Positions 32,975-44,550 of a DNA stretch of 47,500 bases are shown one piece after another. The stretch is taken from NCBI GenBank assembly GCA_964020155.1, contig OZ026551.1, forward strand, positions 2,066,518 through 2,114,017. The letters run 5' to 3'. Within the stretch, counting starts at the first letter, position 1. Every line of letters starts with the position of its first letter. The position numbers were made by a program, and so were the translations under genes. The stretch is from Chondrilla cf. caribensis. Its lineage: Eukaryota > Porifera > Demospongiae > Chondrillida > Chondrillidae. The notes under the pieces are model-generated. The model was given only the letters and a program-made list of their open reading frames with translations, did no database searches and was not told where the DNA came from.

Positions 32975-33846
32975 ATGACAATGGAGAATTTACTCACACC
33001 AGTCATCCTCACTATTGGATTCATCCTAGCTGGAACACACATCACAAATGCACAATGTGAGTTCAATCATACTATTATACACTACACACTAGGACAATGG
33101 GATAGCTAGCTACTAGGACTACAGACTAGAAATATCATGCAACAACTACATGTACTGGTCAGGTTAGTGTATTCACTTCATTCTCAGGTACACCATCTGG
33201 GGATACCATACCTCGTGACTGTAAGAAGGTCTATCAGAGAGGATGTACTCAAGATGGGGTCTACACTATTGCACCAAACTGTCCCAATACCAAACCATTC
33301 AAAGTATTTTGTGACATGAAAAATGGACAATGGATGGTGTTCCAGAGGAGAAGACAAGCTCAATTGGACTTCAATCGGAACTGGACCGATTACGAAGAAG
33401 GATTTGGAGATCCACAGTATGAACATTGTCTTGGATTAAAGAAGATCAACTGCTTGACATTCAGTGTTTGTGCTGCTGAGTTGAGAATTGACATGACCGA
33501 CTACAAAGGAATACACAAATATGCCATCTACAGCACAATTGCTGTTCACAATGCTGCCAACAAGTACAGACTAGATCTTGGAGCATACAGTGGAACAGCC
33601 GGTGATGGGATGAGGTCTTGTAGGTCAGATTTTAATAATGACGGTAGGCCATTCTCAACACATGACAGGGATAATGATAACACTTCAACAAACTGTGCTA
33701 GAAATGCTAGAGCAGGATGGTGGTATAGTCGGTGCTACTGTTCAAACCTGAACAAACCATACAACAACAATGGTTACATCTCTCGCTGGTTCACATTCTC
33801 TCATACCCTCAAGTGTAGTGAAATGAAGCTTCGTTCCAAAGACTGA
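32975..33846 (+). CDS. Secreted fibrinogen-related protein B, intact, 246 residues
   Basis: Two exons, 32975-33056 and 33188-33846, with a GT-AG intron of 131 bp in phase 1. Residues 1-27 are the signal peptide (MTMENLLTPVILTIGFILAG). From about residue 34 the protein is one fibrinogen C-terminal domain: DCKKVYQRGCTQDGVYTI, VFCDMKNGQWMVFQRRRQ, NWTDYEEGFGD, AELRIDMTDYKG, LGAYSGTAGDGM, STHDRDNDNTS, AGWWYSRCYCSNLN, CSEMKLRSKD. DRDND is the usual calcium-binding loop, and the Cys pair around it (NCA and RCYC) is present. Odd points: the normal EFWLGL core is EHCLGL, replacing a buried Trp by Cys, and there is no coiled coil or collagen stalk. Such secreted proteins bind acetylated sugars or microbes, or act in adhesion; that is family knowledge. 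It is the only array member here that is fully open. Confidence 0.92.
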
Positions 33847-33889
33847 CACATCAAACAACATTATACTCATTAGTAGTGTGTGAACTAGG

Positions 33890-34145
33890 AACTTGAGAAA
33901 CACATACAATTCACTAGGTCATGAACACTCAGTTAGATTGTAAACATGATTGATGCTACAATAATAATATTCAATACAAATTATCTTTAAAGTTATCGCT
34001 ATACATGACGGGATGAAGGAATATTTAGTGTATAACTAATTATACTACTTCTACTAGAGTGTAATTAATAAATTGTAATCGCATATATTGGTAATGTGAC
34101 TGTCATATGACACAAGTCAAACATATACATTAGTCATGTTCTATT
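33890..34145 (+). repeat. Conserved 3' flank, fibrinogen gene B
   Basis: Same block as at 26550 (CACTAGGTCATGAACACTCA, GATTGTAAACATGATTGATG), followed by a diverged tail with GACTGTCATATGACAC. Confidence 0.7.
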
Positions 34146-34225
34146 ATCTATGAAGTTACCGTGCACGTATCCGAGCGATCACCAATTTCGGATGAGGCAA
34201 CAGAAACTTGTTGAATAGGTCTTAC

Positions 34226-34267
34226 CTGATGGCTTCCGTGGAGAAAAGACCTCAAAAGTGACGCCAT
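34226..34267 (-). CDS. Candidate first exon of an unidentified minus-strand gene
   Basis: In a locally CpG-richer island (34150-34380) the minus strand has TGCCATGGCG, a good start context. The 14 codons MASLLRSFLHGSHQ end exactly at CAG|GTAAGACC, a near-consensus donor in phase 0. I could not find a convincing second exon to the left, and the product is unknown. It may be the promoter and first exon of a gene with long introns or an orphan. Confidence 0.35.
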
Positions 34268-35084
34268 GGCAGCAAACCTCTACTACGAAGGCACAAGACA
34301 GTTAAATGAGACAGTCCGATTCAACGTGAACGAAGAACAAGATTTGAACATATCCGGCAGCCATTTAAATGACGTTATCGTTATAGCTTAATACTTTGAG
34401 ACTTGAGCAATGATTGTCTAATCATAGATATTTCATGCCATGGTATGGAAGATCTATGGTCAAAAATAGCACAAGATATTCAGTCAAAATTGCTATTATT
34501 ACTTCCGGTTGATATAGGAGGCTGAGTTAATATCACTATGATAATATTATACTATAGACACCAGGGAGATAATTGTATCATCAAACGTCTCTACTGACTA
34601 GCTAGGTGTGAAGGGCAAACTATGATGTACTGTACATGCAGGCACACAATGTATATATTATGTATATGCACACACTTAACACATGTACAGTACAGAGTAG
34701 CCTTCCTGACCCTATGGGTAGGCAGATATTATGCTACATGTATTTAGTATGGAATACTGATCCTGCCAGGACTCATGATAACGTGCAGACACTGGATATG
34801 TTCCCTGCAATAATACCACATGACCAACATATCATAAAGAGTGGCATGAATTCGAAATATCCAGATGGTCCAATGTAATGTTAACATTGAGATGGTATCA
34901 TAAGCCCTCCCAATCTACTGTACATGAGTGTTACAACACATGCATTTGTTCCAGAATGACTTGTGTACAGGTAGCAGGCCGTATTACCGATTACAAACAC
35001 CCAATCTGGACCATAATAATATGTTTTCAGAGTACTGTATAAACCTTCACTATGAATATCATACAGCAACAGAGCAACAACATG

Positions 35085-35670
35085 CAAGACCACACCCAGT
35101 AACCATGTCTAAGACCACACCCAGTAACCATGTCTAAGACCACACTCAACAATTACATTCAGATACACACCCAGCAAATATGTACAGAACTACATACAGG
35201 GACCTCACCCAACAATCATACTGAGGATCACACACAGCAATTAGTAATAAGTTACTGTGACCATCCAAAACTTTAAATTTCAATCTGCATCCACTAGGGT
35301 ATGTATTGTATGTACATGTGATAAAACAATGTCATTCGTGTGCAAAGGTACATATTTAACATGAATTGTTATTGTTATTACTAATTTAATAATCATAAAC
35401 TACATTACTAACTATCGCTAGCAGGTAGTGAAATCAGTTAGGGGTACACCAGCTGTACACAGATATAATGATCGGCATTGAATCAGATGTTACATGTATA
35501 ATATGTATTATGATTGAAAAATCAAACAGCAACTGAGCAACAGCACCCAGGACAACACTCAAGACCACAACCAGTAACCATGCTTAAGACCACACCCAAC
35601 AATCACATAGATATACACCCAGCAACCTTGTCCAGAACCACACCCAATGACCACACCCAACAGTCATATT
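35085..35670 (+). repeat. Imperfect tandem repeats on AAGACCACACCCAGTAACCA
   Basis: Units at 35085-35235 and again at 35540-35670 vary a 30-32-bp word AAGACCACACCCAGTAACCA plus TGTCT. A related stretch is near 42545-42610. No reading frame is conserved. Confidence 0.65.
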
Positions 35671-35889
35671 GAGGGTTCATCCGCATGCAAAGAATTAGCT
35701 AACTACTCTGTAGCATCCTGCCTTCCACTAGCCATCCAGGTGTATTCCATGACAATTACAGAACATTGTGCATATAGTGGGACACTCAGTAATACACAAG
35801 AACGTTAACTTTCAACAAAATTTAATGAACCAGTGATCAAATTGTGAACCAAGTTTTACTGTGTACTTTAAAATCTGGAAATAAGAGGT

Positions 35890-36240
35890 CGATATGTTAT
35901 ACTTTGAGAGAATCTGAACAAGTTATTCAACCCCCTATGAATTTATATTGCCAGTAGAAATTCATTTGGGCTGAATTGCGCCATTCAGCCCATATAAATT
36001 CTAAACATAGCATAAAATTGGTCAAAATTCGATCTGTTATGGGTGGTCGGATAACTTGTTCAGATTTCCTCAAAGTAATACATATGCACATGTAAAGCTA
36101 TTATTTTTGTAGTTTTGCAGACGTTTCACAACTTGTAACCCATGCTTTAGCTCTTGTCCTCTAATACTGATGGAATAGTCTGGGAATTGATCAATTTGCC
36201 TGCAAAAATGTGTGCCACAAAGCGCCGAAATACTTTCCTC
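35890..36240. mobile_element. MITE-like element, relative of 9545-9790
   Basis: An inner inverted pair joins 35899-35928 (TACTTTGAGAGAATCTGAAC) to 36051-36078 (GTTCAGATTTCCTCAAAGTA), and a perfect small hairpin (GGGCTGAAT/ATTCAGCCC) lies between them near 35979-36000. The right part shares AGTTGTGAAACGTC-type words with the 9.6-kb copy in the opposite direction. Confidence 0.65.
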
Positions 36241-36479
36241 AAACAGAATTCATGGACTCCACTAAGAGGAAGAGGAACCAAACAATGGTTTCAAGTCCGT
36301 AGCTTTTGTATTAAGGAAGATACAAGTGTGCGGCAATAGATCAGCTATTCCAGAATCCAGTCATTAATTGTAGTCCAGTTCCTTGCCTTGCTGTCATTGT
36401 TACAACCGAAGGTCATGCAATAAGGCATGAATTAGACTAGCTGTGGTACAAGTGAAGCACTTTTGACAACGTAGACTGA

Positions 36480-36735
36480 GATTCTCGGCAGATTGGACTC
36501 GCTCTTTACATACATTATGATAGCAGTAAAATCAACTTTCAAGCCAGTGACGTCAGACCACAATGGCAGAAGGGAGAGAAAAATAATGCCTTCAGAAACA
36601 AAACTTCACAAAGCTCAATTTCACTAATGGCGACAATTTCGGATCTAATAATCGGAGTGTAATGTTTACAACGGGTATATTTTCATTAATTTTGATCTCA
36701 ACTTAACTATTTCGATGCAGTGTCCCTTTAACCAT
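36480..36735. mobile_element. Probable transposon relic
   Basis: It ends AGTGTCCCTTTAA (36720-36732), the inverse of the TTAAAGGGACACT at 18556. The interior is non-coding with a GTGACGTCA motif. No left end was recognised. Confidence 0.35.
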
Positions 36736-36894
36736 AGACCCTATGCTTTAGACTAGCTACCTACCACTGGCCTGCATAGAAAGGATAGTTACAAATTAAA
36801 AACTACTACCATAGGCTGAGCCAGGGAACTTTATCTCATGCGAAAAGTGTCTGAATCAATGTTTCTATTTAACTTGCAATAGTAATAGCTACAG

Positions 36895-37080
36895 CTAATT
36901 GCATGAGAACAAGGCAGGAAATTAGTAAACACATTTCTATTGTATATAATATGTTGTATTGAGCTATGGGCATATCTGCAGTATAATTGTCATTCTCCAC
37001 CCCAGGGTAAAAGAGCCAGCTGTACGTATCCTGCTTAGGTGTGCTGCAACACATCTAGGCAGGATACAGCTATTACTTAC
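36895..37080 (-). repeat. Third copy of the 23590 interspersed repeat
   Basis: AAGGCAGGAAATTAGTAAAC, ACATTTCTATTGTATATAAT and GGGCATATCTGCAGTATAAT match the 28.7-kb copy in the same direction. Confidence 0.65.
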
Positions 37081-37575
37081 AGTTACTTCTATGTGTGTAT
37101 GTGTACAATGCACCATACATGCTGTGTCTCTAGTAGGTCCAGTCAATCTCAGACTAATTACATCTGTTTGAACAATTGTGATGAAACTTTTGAACTTGTT
37201 GACAAACTGAATCCCCTGATTAGCAGCTAGAAGACCCACGTATGCATTAATACGTAAGCAGTACAATAGTAGTACACTCTCATAGACCTATTTTGTAGCT
37301 ACTGGTGTTGGAAATTGGTTGTAGGTTTCAAATTGTGTTCACATTAATTGATCAATTGATCAATTGATTATAATCTGAAATGGTAATTATGTGGGCGTAA
37401 CCGAAGACCACCATAACTCGGCTGAGCAGTCTCCCAGTAAACTTAGTTCAGAGTTTTATCTCATCCCATTTATCTTGTCAGATCCTTTCATATTTCTATC
37501 TTAAACCTGTTCAATGATAGTTGTGGGTAATGTCCACATCCCTGTCCATGTATTATAATATAAAATTAATGTACA

Positions 37576-37578
<3 letters not shown>

Positions 37579-37667
<89 letters not shown>
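37579..37667. repeat. (GT)n microsatellite
   Basis: Pure GT array of about 88 bp. Confidence 0.97.
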
Positions 37668-37668
<1 letters not shown>

Positions 37669-37669
37669 A

Positions 37670-38430
37670 CTTTTGTATGCATACATGCTTGCATATCTGT
37701 AAATATGTTATGTTGCAGATGGTGGTTAGTTGTACAGTAGATGCAGGTGTATTCTAGACATCAGTGAATAGCTTAGGAATGTACTAATTTGATCACACCA
37801 TTGTTTATAGATAGCTTGTTATTGTCCCACTAATTACGTATAACAAATGATAGTACTCAGTAGATGAGTGGAAACATGAAGCCCATGTCAACCTTACTAT
37901 GGGATAGGGTTTCCTTGGCATGCCTCCCCACCCTCTATGTACTCCCTATGCATCCTCAGTCAGTTCCATACCATAGTAACACATTCACGGTGCGTATTAT
38001 ATCAGTGGTAGGCTAGGACATTAACAGTCATGAACATGGTCCAGAATCAATTTTAAGTGCATGCAAGTGCATACTTGACACTATAATGTGGATTTGGTCT
38101 CCAGAAATGATTGAAAATTCAATGTGCAAACTTTTGTACTGTAACTAGTTTGTTATAATGTACTTTCTGGATCAATAGTTGGCAAAAGTAAAGAATAACG
38201 AATTGGAGCCCGCATGAAGCTTGAGATAAAGAGTGTCATTTTCATTTCCCACGAATCACTTGACATTGTTAGCAGTAATTTATGTATATTATTGTTACAG
38301 TATTATTATATTATCAAATCATTTAAGTGTATGTATTATAATCAATATTATAGTGTTACAGTATCATTCATATGACATAATTATTTTCGATAAAAATATG
38401 TGTTATACATATTTAATGGGTAATCTAATT
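37670..38430. other. Stretch without a recognisable gene
   Basis: AT-rich; no exon with splice flanks and coding character, and no RNA gene seen. Confidence 0.45.
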
Positions 38431-38439
38431 ATTATGCAC

Positions 38440-38533
38440 TATGTGATAGTCTGGCTCGCTAGACCCAACTTCTCGTTATCGCGCGGTAATGAGAGGTTGA
38501 GGTCTAGCACACCTGGCTAAATATGTGATAGTC
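38440..38533. mobile_element. 70-bp hairpin insertion with 12-bp target duplication
   Basis: TATGTGATAGTC stands on both sides (38440-38451 and 38522-38533) of a 70-bp insert. The insert core pairs TAGACC...TCTC...TTA with TAA...GAGA...GGTCTA around CGCGCG. Confidence 0.75.
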
Positions 38534-39164
38534 CAGGGGATGCTGGAAAATGTACCTTTGAGGGCTGCAGAATTGAAAATTGACTTATTGCATAATATTA
38601 TTATGATTATTCTGGTGCATTGTTCATGTGATATAGACCATCTGATACAATGTCGGAGTCACAATCTCATATATATATATATATATAATTATATGTATGT
38701 ATACATTAAAAAATTGGAAGTGAGAATTTAATTATGAATTATAATGCAAAAGTGGTACTTATATATTACATGGAAGGTTGTATGAAATTCAATCATACCA
38801 CATAAAGGTACATATTCATCAATGTCCCAAAATGGTACCAAAATGGTAAGCAATTGGTCCATGGACTAATTGTATTTTAATACATTGCCTAGCTCCATGT
38901 TAACAAATTTAAATTAATGTTCTTATAATAAGTTAGACATCAGCACACTTCACACTTCCCAGGAATGTTAAGTTTATATACATTTTATATGTACACTTCA
39001 TATCAACATTCTACAACACAATATCTTGTGTACATTTGTCTTGGGTAATCCTCTCACCGCATGTATCACTAACATTTTAAAAGCAGGCCATAATTAGTGA
39101 GACAAACATGCGCACTTGCATCTTAATAACTATATGCATCATCATTAATTCAAATTAATTCGTT

Positions 39165-39440
39165 TACAAAACCAGGCAGGTGTAGATCAAGAATAATAAT
39201 GTACTTAACCATGTTACTTGCAATATCAGTGAAAAAGGAATTTACAAATATTTATTAAAATAGATGAAATTGATAGAGGAGTTTGTTGGTATTTGAGATA
39301 GATTTCCTGACAACTGATGTGTCTCCTTTGCTATGACTCTGCTAACAAGCTGTGGATGAGAACTAAAGAATCAGTATGATGTGTATGTGTGTGTGTGTGT
39401 GCGTGCATGCGTGTGTGGTGTGTGCTTGCATGAGACAGGC
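39165..39440 (+). repeat. Direct duplicate of 10540-10780
   Basis: Contains CTAACAAGCTGTGGATGAGA followed by a short GT tract (39379-39425), like the copy at 10.7 kb. Here it is not followed by the fibrinogen 3' flank. Confidence 0.65.
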
Positions 39441-39848
39441 ATTAGTTGAAACTCCATAGGTTATAGTTACTACCATGCTTTCTATTATGTACCTAATTTA
39501 TTGTGCCCCGGACAATATATAAGATATGTAATGAAAGCAGGGTAGTAACTACCTTGACAGTAAAGGCTTTGGCAAACAAAAGGAAGGGCTTGGATCCCTC
39601 TTATGTCGCTGTAAAGACCCAGCGTCCACAATGTATGTCGCATTAGGAGGCTTTCCAGAGAGAAATTCATCACTGATGAATCAGGGATTTACATTCAAAA
39701 TCTTACACAGTACCAATTTATTGGTGATTCAAATGTTAATATGTTACAAATTACATCCAACAAGATCAAATCCAAGTACCAGCTATTTCCCTGTTACCTT
39801 TACTATTTTGATAAACTGCGTACTTAATAAAACGAAACGAACGAATTA

Positions 39849-39849
<1 letters not shown>

Positions 39850-39888
<39 letters not shown>
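39850..39888. repeat. (GT)n microsatellite
   Basis: Pure GT run of about 38 bp. Confidence 0.95.
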
Positions 39889-39889
<1 letters not shown>

Positions 39890-40287
39890 GAAGCAATATT
39901 CCACTGGCAGTATCCCACACAGCTCAGCATTGAACATCATAATTCCTAGAACAGTAGAGGTGCTGGCTGCAATGAGCACTTTTAAATCCCCCTTCTGACA
40001 TAATACCAAACTGTAATCATGGAAGTACAAATTTTATATGATGCCTTACAGAAATTTACCGAAATTATTGCACATGCACACTATCATATCCAATAAATAA
40101 AAGTTTACATTGAAAGTACATATACATTGTATGTGCATGTGCACACGTGTGGATGTGTGCGCATGTGTACATTTTCAAGCACAATTTGTTTACATGCAGT
40201 CCATATTTCCTAACTCTCAGCCAAAATAAAGCTTCTGAGATTAGCCATGAACCAACCAATAATTATAAATAATATAAATATATATCA

Positions 40288-40415
40288 AAGCTTACCCAGT
40301 ACAAGAATACCACATCCTATCTGGACCATCAGGGTGACTCTACCCTATCATACAGTCTGTAGTTCATATGTACACCAAGCACAGCATGGTCACCTGACAG
40401 TGTACACATCATCCA
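40288..40415. repeat. 125-bp direct duplicate of 43440-43565
   Basis: The two copies are about 93% identical (GCTTACCCAGTACAAGAA, CACATCCTATCTGGACCATC). On the minus strand each has a possible exon of about 50 bp between GATAG and CTGG|GTAAGC reading RVTLMVQIGCG(I/V)LVLG. Only two differences fall in that part (one silent, one Ile/Val) against six in the other half. Confidence 0.7.
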
Positions 40416-40913
40416 AACAAACTGCTTGCACATGATTTGTTCTGCACTACATGGTATGGCTGTTAAACTGTTATGGGACAAATCTCATCACATGCAACAT
40501 CGACAATTGACACTAGTCTGTACGTGTGTGGTGCTAATGGGTCACCTAGGGCCTAATTCTGAGCCTACAGTATTGAAATACACAGCACGAGGTGCTCCCA
40601 CGATAAGAATGATGTCCTTATAATCTGTCAATTGACATTAGTTTCTCAATGTTTCATTCATTCGCAGTTATTCCTGCCACACACAGTAGCCTTTCATGTA
40701 TATAATATATCATGTATTCATACAGTAACTGTATTACGTCCTATCGTATGGAACAGTACACATGCAAGCAAGATTGATAGAGTAGCTTTATACCGATTAG
40801 TGAGATGGTATCATTCCACATTCATAATTCAGCGGTAAACACAAACTCTGAGATGCATTTTTTGGAATAAACAGAAGAGGATAAGCCATAACCTGGAAGA
40901 AAACAGTTCTACA

Positions 40914-41839
40914 TCATGTTGAGGAGTTGTGTTCTGTGATCTCTTGCTCACTTCTGCTGCTGACACCTTTCCACTTCTGATAATAATGCAATACTGTACT
41001 ATTCCTGAATCTGAAATAAGATTCAGAAGCCAATTAAGCAACTAGTGAATTGTCCATTACATCATTATCTGCTCCATTTGCTGAATAGTCATGAACCTGA
41101 CATGCCCATCACCTGCAAACATCAAACAAAATTGTCGTTTTGGTTCTTATCAGTTAGGGGTAGGAAGTTGTAATTTGTTGTAGCTAAGGTGCATACTTTA
41201 TGTAAGGATTATCTGTAATGCAGCCATGTGCCAAAATTGTATGCGTATAAATATGTCATACTTGAGACAATAACAATAAAATAATCATTGTTCTTTGAAA
41301 TTACACACATGTACACACATACATACATCTACCAAGTAAGTTTTTGGCTACTTAATACGAACTGACATAATATGATACTATTATAAAAATTATTAAAACT
41401 ATATAAAATGTTCCATATTCTCAAAACTTGGCATACTGGTTACGGTCCCATGAAATTGTAGTAGACAAGTACACACTATCGCATATCAACTCAGTCTACC
41501 ATACACTAGCTACTTTTGTCTTCTATGTAAATATGCACCCCATCTACACAGCACACGCAGTACACACAGTACACACACAGTACACATGGTAAATTCACAT
41601 TACATGCACAATACATACGTACACAGTACATACACACAGTGAACTCACGGTACACACACTACACATACACAATACACATACAGAGTACAAACACAGTACG
41701 AGCCATCATACCTATACCAACCTCACTCATACATAGGTATGTGCTCCCTCACCCACACCTGTACATGTGCAAACTGTTCACTCTAGATAGGGCACATACC
41801 TCCACAGCTGACGTCAAACTCAACAGATGTACCAGTAGG
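40914..41839 (-). CDS. Candidate three-exon 3' end of an unidentified gene
   Basis: Three short minus-strand segments join in matching phases with GT-AG borders. 41839-41800 (after AACTCAG; TGTSVEFDVSCG, donor GGAG|GTATGTG, phase 1). 41112-41061 (after GTTTGCAG; GDGHVRFMTIQQMEQIM, donor GAT|GTAATG, phase 2). 41010-40914 (after TTATTTCAG; FRNSTVLHYYQKWKG, then SSRSEQEITEHNSST, then TGA). The phase agreement across two junctions is the evidence; I do not recognise the protein. The last segment is also open in a second frame, so the final exon is the least sure. It could be the continuation of the Tudor-knot gene starting at 44156 on the same strand. Confidence 0.4.
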
Positions 41840-41987
41840 CTGAGTTGGGAAGTCGCCTCAATGAAGAAAATTGACTTTCAAACTCTTCTCCATACCATGT
41901 GGACTTCTATCAAAGAGACCGAGAGACATCATGACTGATAGAGTCAACCTACACTGAAGGATTCATAGTCATATGTGATAAGCTTTA

Positions 41988-42178
41988 GGGTAATGCGGGG
42001 TGTTTTTGGACACCATATATATTTTTAACTACCGCATTACACAGCTGTTGATTCGAACTTTTACCAACAATACCTCCATACACAGGGGATTGACCACTGT
42101 TAGACACTCAACCACAACCCAACATTATCACTATTCAAAAGAACCCTTCCCACATCACCCTGGTGTCCCGAATTACGT
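41988..42178. mobile_element. Pogo-type end, probable short MITE
   Basis: GGGTAATGCGGGGTGTTTTT followed by GGACACC, preceded by TA, matches the left end of the 5080-7872 transposon at 21 of 27 positions. A shortened inverse (GGTGTCCCGAATTACG followed by TA) lies at 42160-42177. It is probably a small non-autonomous relative mobilised by that transposase family. Confidence 0.5.
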
Positions 42179-43194
42179 ACTCAAGTTCACTTAAATACGT
42201 AATTGTTACCACCCGACGAAAGTGCTCATGACGTTTGTGTTTATCCTGTCCACATAGGTTGTCCAACACCTGCTGCACCTTGTCTTCCCACAGTTATTGG
42301 TCACTGAGAATGTCATCTGGACTTAAGAGGACCCCCCCAGAGTGTTGGTAAAGGAAAGGGAAAAGGAGGAAGTTACAGGTTACCCAGCAGGATGGTGAGT
42401 CAATGGCCTCATTGTACATAGAAGTTAGATTGAGCTGTTGTTTTAACAATTTACGATCATTGTTCAGATTGGGTGATTCCATACAGTACATAGGTTTTCA
42501 CTGCAATCATGCATAATATGAACCTTACCACCCTATAATACCCCACAGCTATGTCCAGGGACTACACTCAGCAGCCACACCCACAGGCACATCGTGGAAC
42601 CACACCCACCAGTATTTTAGTACATCCGTCTCAGGTGAATACTCCTGTCAAATGAGTATTATTATAAATATTGACATTTGTAAAGAGATGCATTCTGGGC
42701 AGTCTGCATAGCCAACTAATGATATGGCTTTAATGGGTGTTATACGCATATCAATGTGAGCCCCCACCCCATGCACCACCCAGCCCCATCGGCTGAGTTC
42801 AGCGTATTGAGAGACATACGTATGTACTACTCCTGGTAGTACTAGACTGTGCAATTCCACTACACATATCGGGCCAGGGATCAGACTTTGACTAACTTTC
42901 CTACTTTGGGCATTGAATTTCGTACATCAAATTGCAAAGATAATGCTGCTTATCTCTGCCTGAAATAATACAACCAGGTCCACCGAATGACCACAGACTA
43001 AATGCCATTACAAATAAATAAAGCATTACAGGCAGGATAAAGGACACCCACTGATATTCTTCTGAATTCAGACCAAATTGTACAAACCACAGATTTACAT
43101 GAATAAACATACTTACACAAATACAGACAACATGCCTCCCATAACCTGCAGTGCAGTATACACTACACACATGAAAGTACACATGTAAATATAC

Positions 43195-43241
43195 GCACAC
43201 ACACACACGCAGGCATGAATGTACACACACCCACACACACA
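43195..43241. repeat. (CA)n microsatellite, short
   Basis: Interrupted CA tract with CACGCAGGCATG in the middle. Confidence 0.85.
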
Positions 43242-43439
43242 AATTTGCTTGCATCAAGTTATTATCTGCTCTGCAAGTGTCACAAGACTATCAAAGATAT
43301 CGGTCAACTAGTCTGCTTAATCCATGAAAAGTTGTGCTCTGAATGGAATTATTGAGGAATATGAGAATACAACAAGTCATCCCATAGTAAAATTAATGCA
43401 TTCTCTCTTTGTGCATCAAATGTAGCCTCACAGTTTAGC

Positions 43440-43565
43440 AGCTTACCCAGTACAAGAACACCACATCCTATCTGGACCATCAGGGTGACTCTGCCCTATC
43501 ATACAGTCTATAGTTCATATACACACCAAGCACAGCATGTTCATCTGACAGTGTACATATCATCC
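43440..43565. repeat. 125-bp direct duplicate of 40288-40415
   Basis: Second copy of the block described at 40288. It has the same AG and GTAAGC borders on the minus strand around the small hydrophobic frame. Confidence 0.7.
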
Positions 43566-43650
43566 CACACAAAGACTTAGGGGTTAGGAAACAGCAAAAG
43601 TGAGAAAGTACCAATTAATTTTATACAGTAGATAGTGAACACATCGAAAT

Positions 43651-43758
43651 AGTCTCGTTAACCAGACCCAGTTCCACCTAACTTCCGATTATTATATTCA
43701 TCGGACGCTGAATATAATAATCGGAAGTTAGGCGGAACTGGGTCTGGTTAACGAGACT
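43651..43758. mobile_element. 108-bp near-perfect foldback MITE with 10-bp target duplication
   Basis: Arms of about 50 bp (AGTCTCGTTAACCAGACCCA through TATTATATTCA) pair with a single mismatch around TCGGACGC. ACATCGAAAT flanks both sides (43641-43650 and about 43760-43769). The 9-10-bp duplication is Mutator-like, but no family is assigned. Confidence 0.88.
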
Positions 43759-43847
43759 AACATCGAAATACAACAATATATAGCAACAACTATGTACCTA
43801 AGATATAGCTAGCTGTCTGGTCTATGAATAGCTACAGTTTCACTCAC

Positions 43848-44156
43848 TTTCTTCTTCCTCCTCACTGATAGGTACTAGATCACTTTCACACTTCCATTCA
43901 TCATACTTGCTGCTGTACCCAACGTAGTGAACCTTATACCTGCATGCATCATATTGCCAATGAAAGGCATTGCAAAAAACAACGCAAAACACATAAGCTT
44001 ACGTACTTATATTCAGAAACGGCAGCTCTAAACTCCACAGGCAACAAGTCCATTAGGCTATGTGCTCAGTACAATTACGTTTGCCACATCCCTTTCGATT
44101 ATCTCCATCGGAAAGAGTCCTTTTTCCCCTCTCCTTCGCTTTAGAGGCCTTGGCAT
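43848..44156 (-). CDS. Start of a Tudor-knot/chromo-barrel protein gene, two exons
   Basis: Exon 1 (44156-44079) opens at ATG 44154-44156 in a CpG-rich stretch and reads MPRPLKRRRGEKGLFPMEII, then ERDVAN, to donor AAC|GTAATT. Exon 2 (43939 or 43932 to 43848) follows a CATGCAG acceptor and reads YKVHYVGYSSKYDEWK, then ESDLVPISEEEEE, ending at A|GTGAGTG. YKVHY-GYSSKYDEW is the signature of the Tudor-knot (chromo-barrel) fold seen in MRG15/MSL3-type proteins, which bind methylated histone tails or nucleic acid. A basic N-terminus plus acidic tail fits a nuclear protein. The exon 1/exon 2 phase works only with a slightly later acceptor (TATAAG|GTT) or an unseen small exon, so the junction is unsettled. 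Later exons may lie to the left on the same strand. Confidence 0.65.
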
Positions 44157-44550
44157 TCTAAACGCAGTCGCCTCTCTGTAGGATACGCTCTTCCTCTGCC
44201 TCAGTCGGGTAGTCATCTCTCTATCTTAACACTTCGTATAAGGACAATAACCGGGGAAAAACGCGCTCGGTAAAACGGGCGCATGCATAATATGCTCTAG
44301 GAAGGCCACTGCAGCATTGCAGCCAATTAGCGCCAAGTATCATTAAAGGCGATCGGTGACCGAAATGTGCGCAACAACTTTTTATGTTTTCATGCAACTG
44401 TCTGCTATCAACCTATTGTTTCCTACCAGTTTGCATTTCCTCCATATTGTCTCATATTTCTGCTGCGCCTGATCACACAATAGAATTATGACACTACTCA
44501 TCCAAGCATTTGCATGCATAGAGATATATAAAGATACGAAGGCATAGGTG

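Noticed and set aside
41639..41938. Plus-strand 99-codon frame ending ERHHD
   Set aside because: The left half is a run of CACA/ACAGTACACA low complexity, and the right half overlaps a minus-strand exon candidate with phase-matched splice sites.
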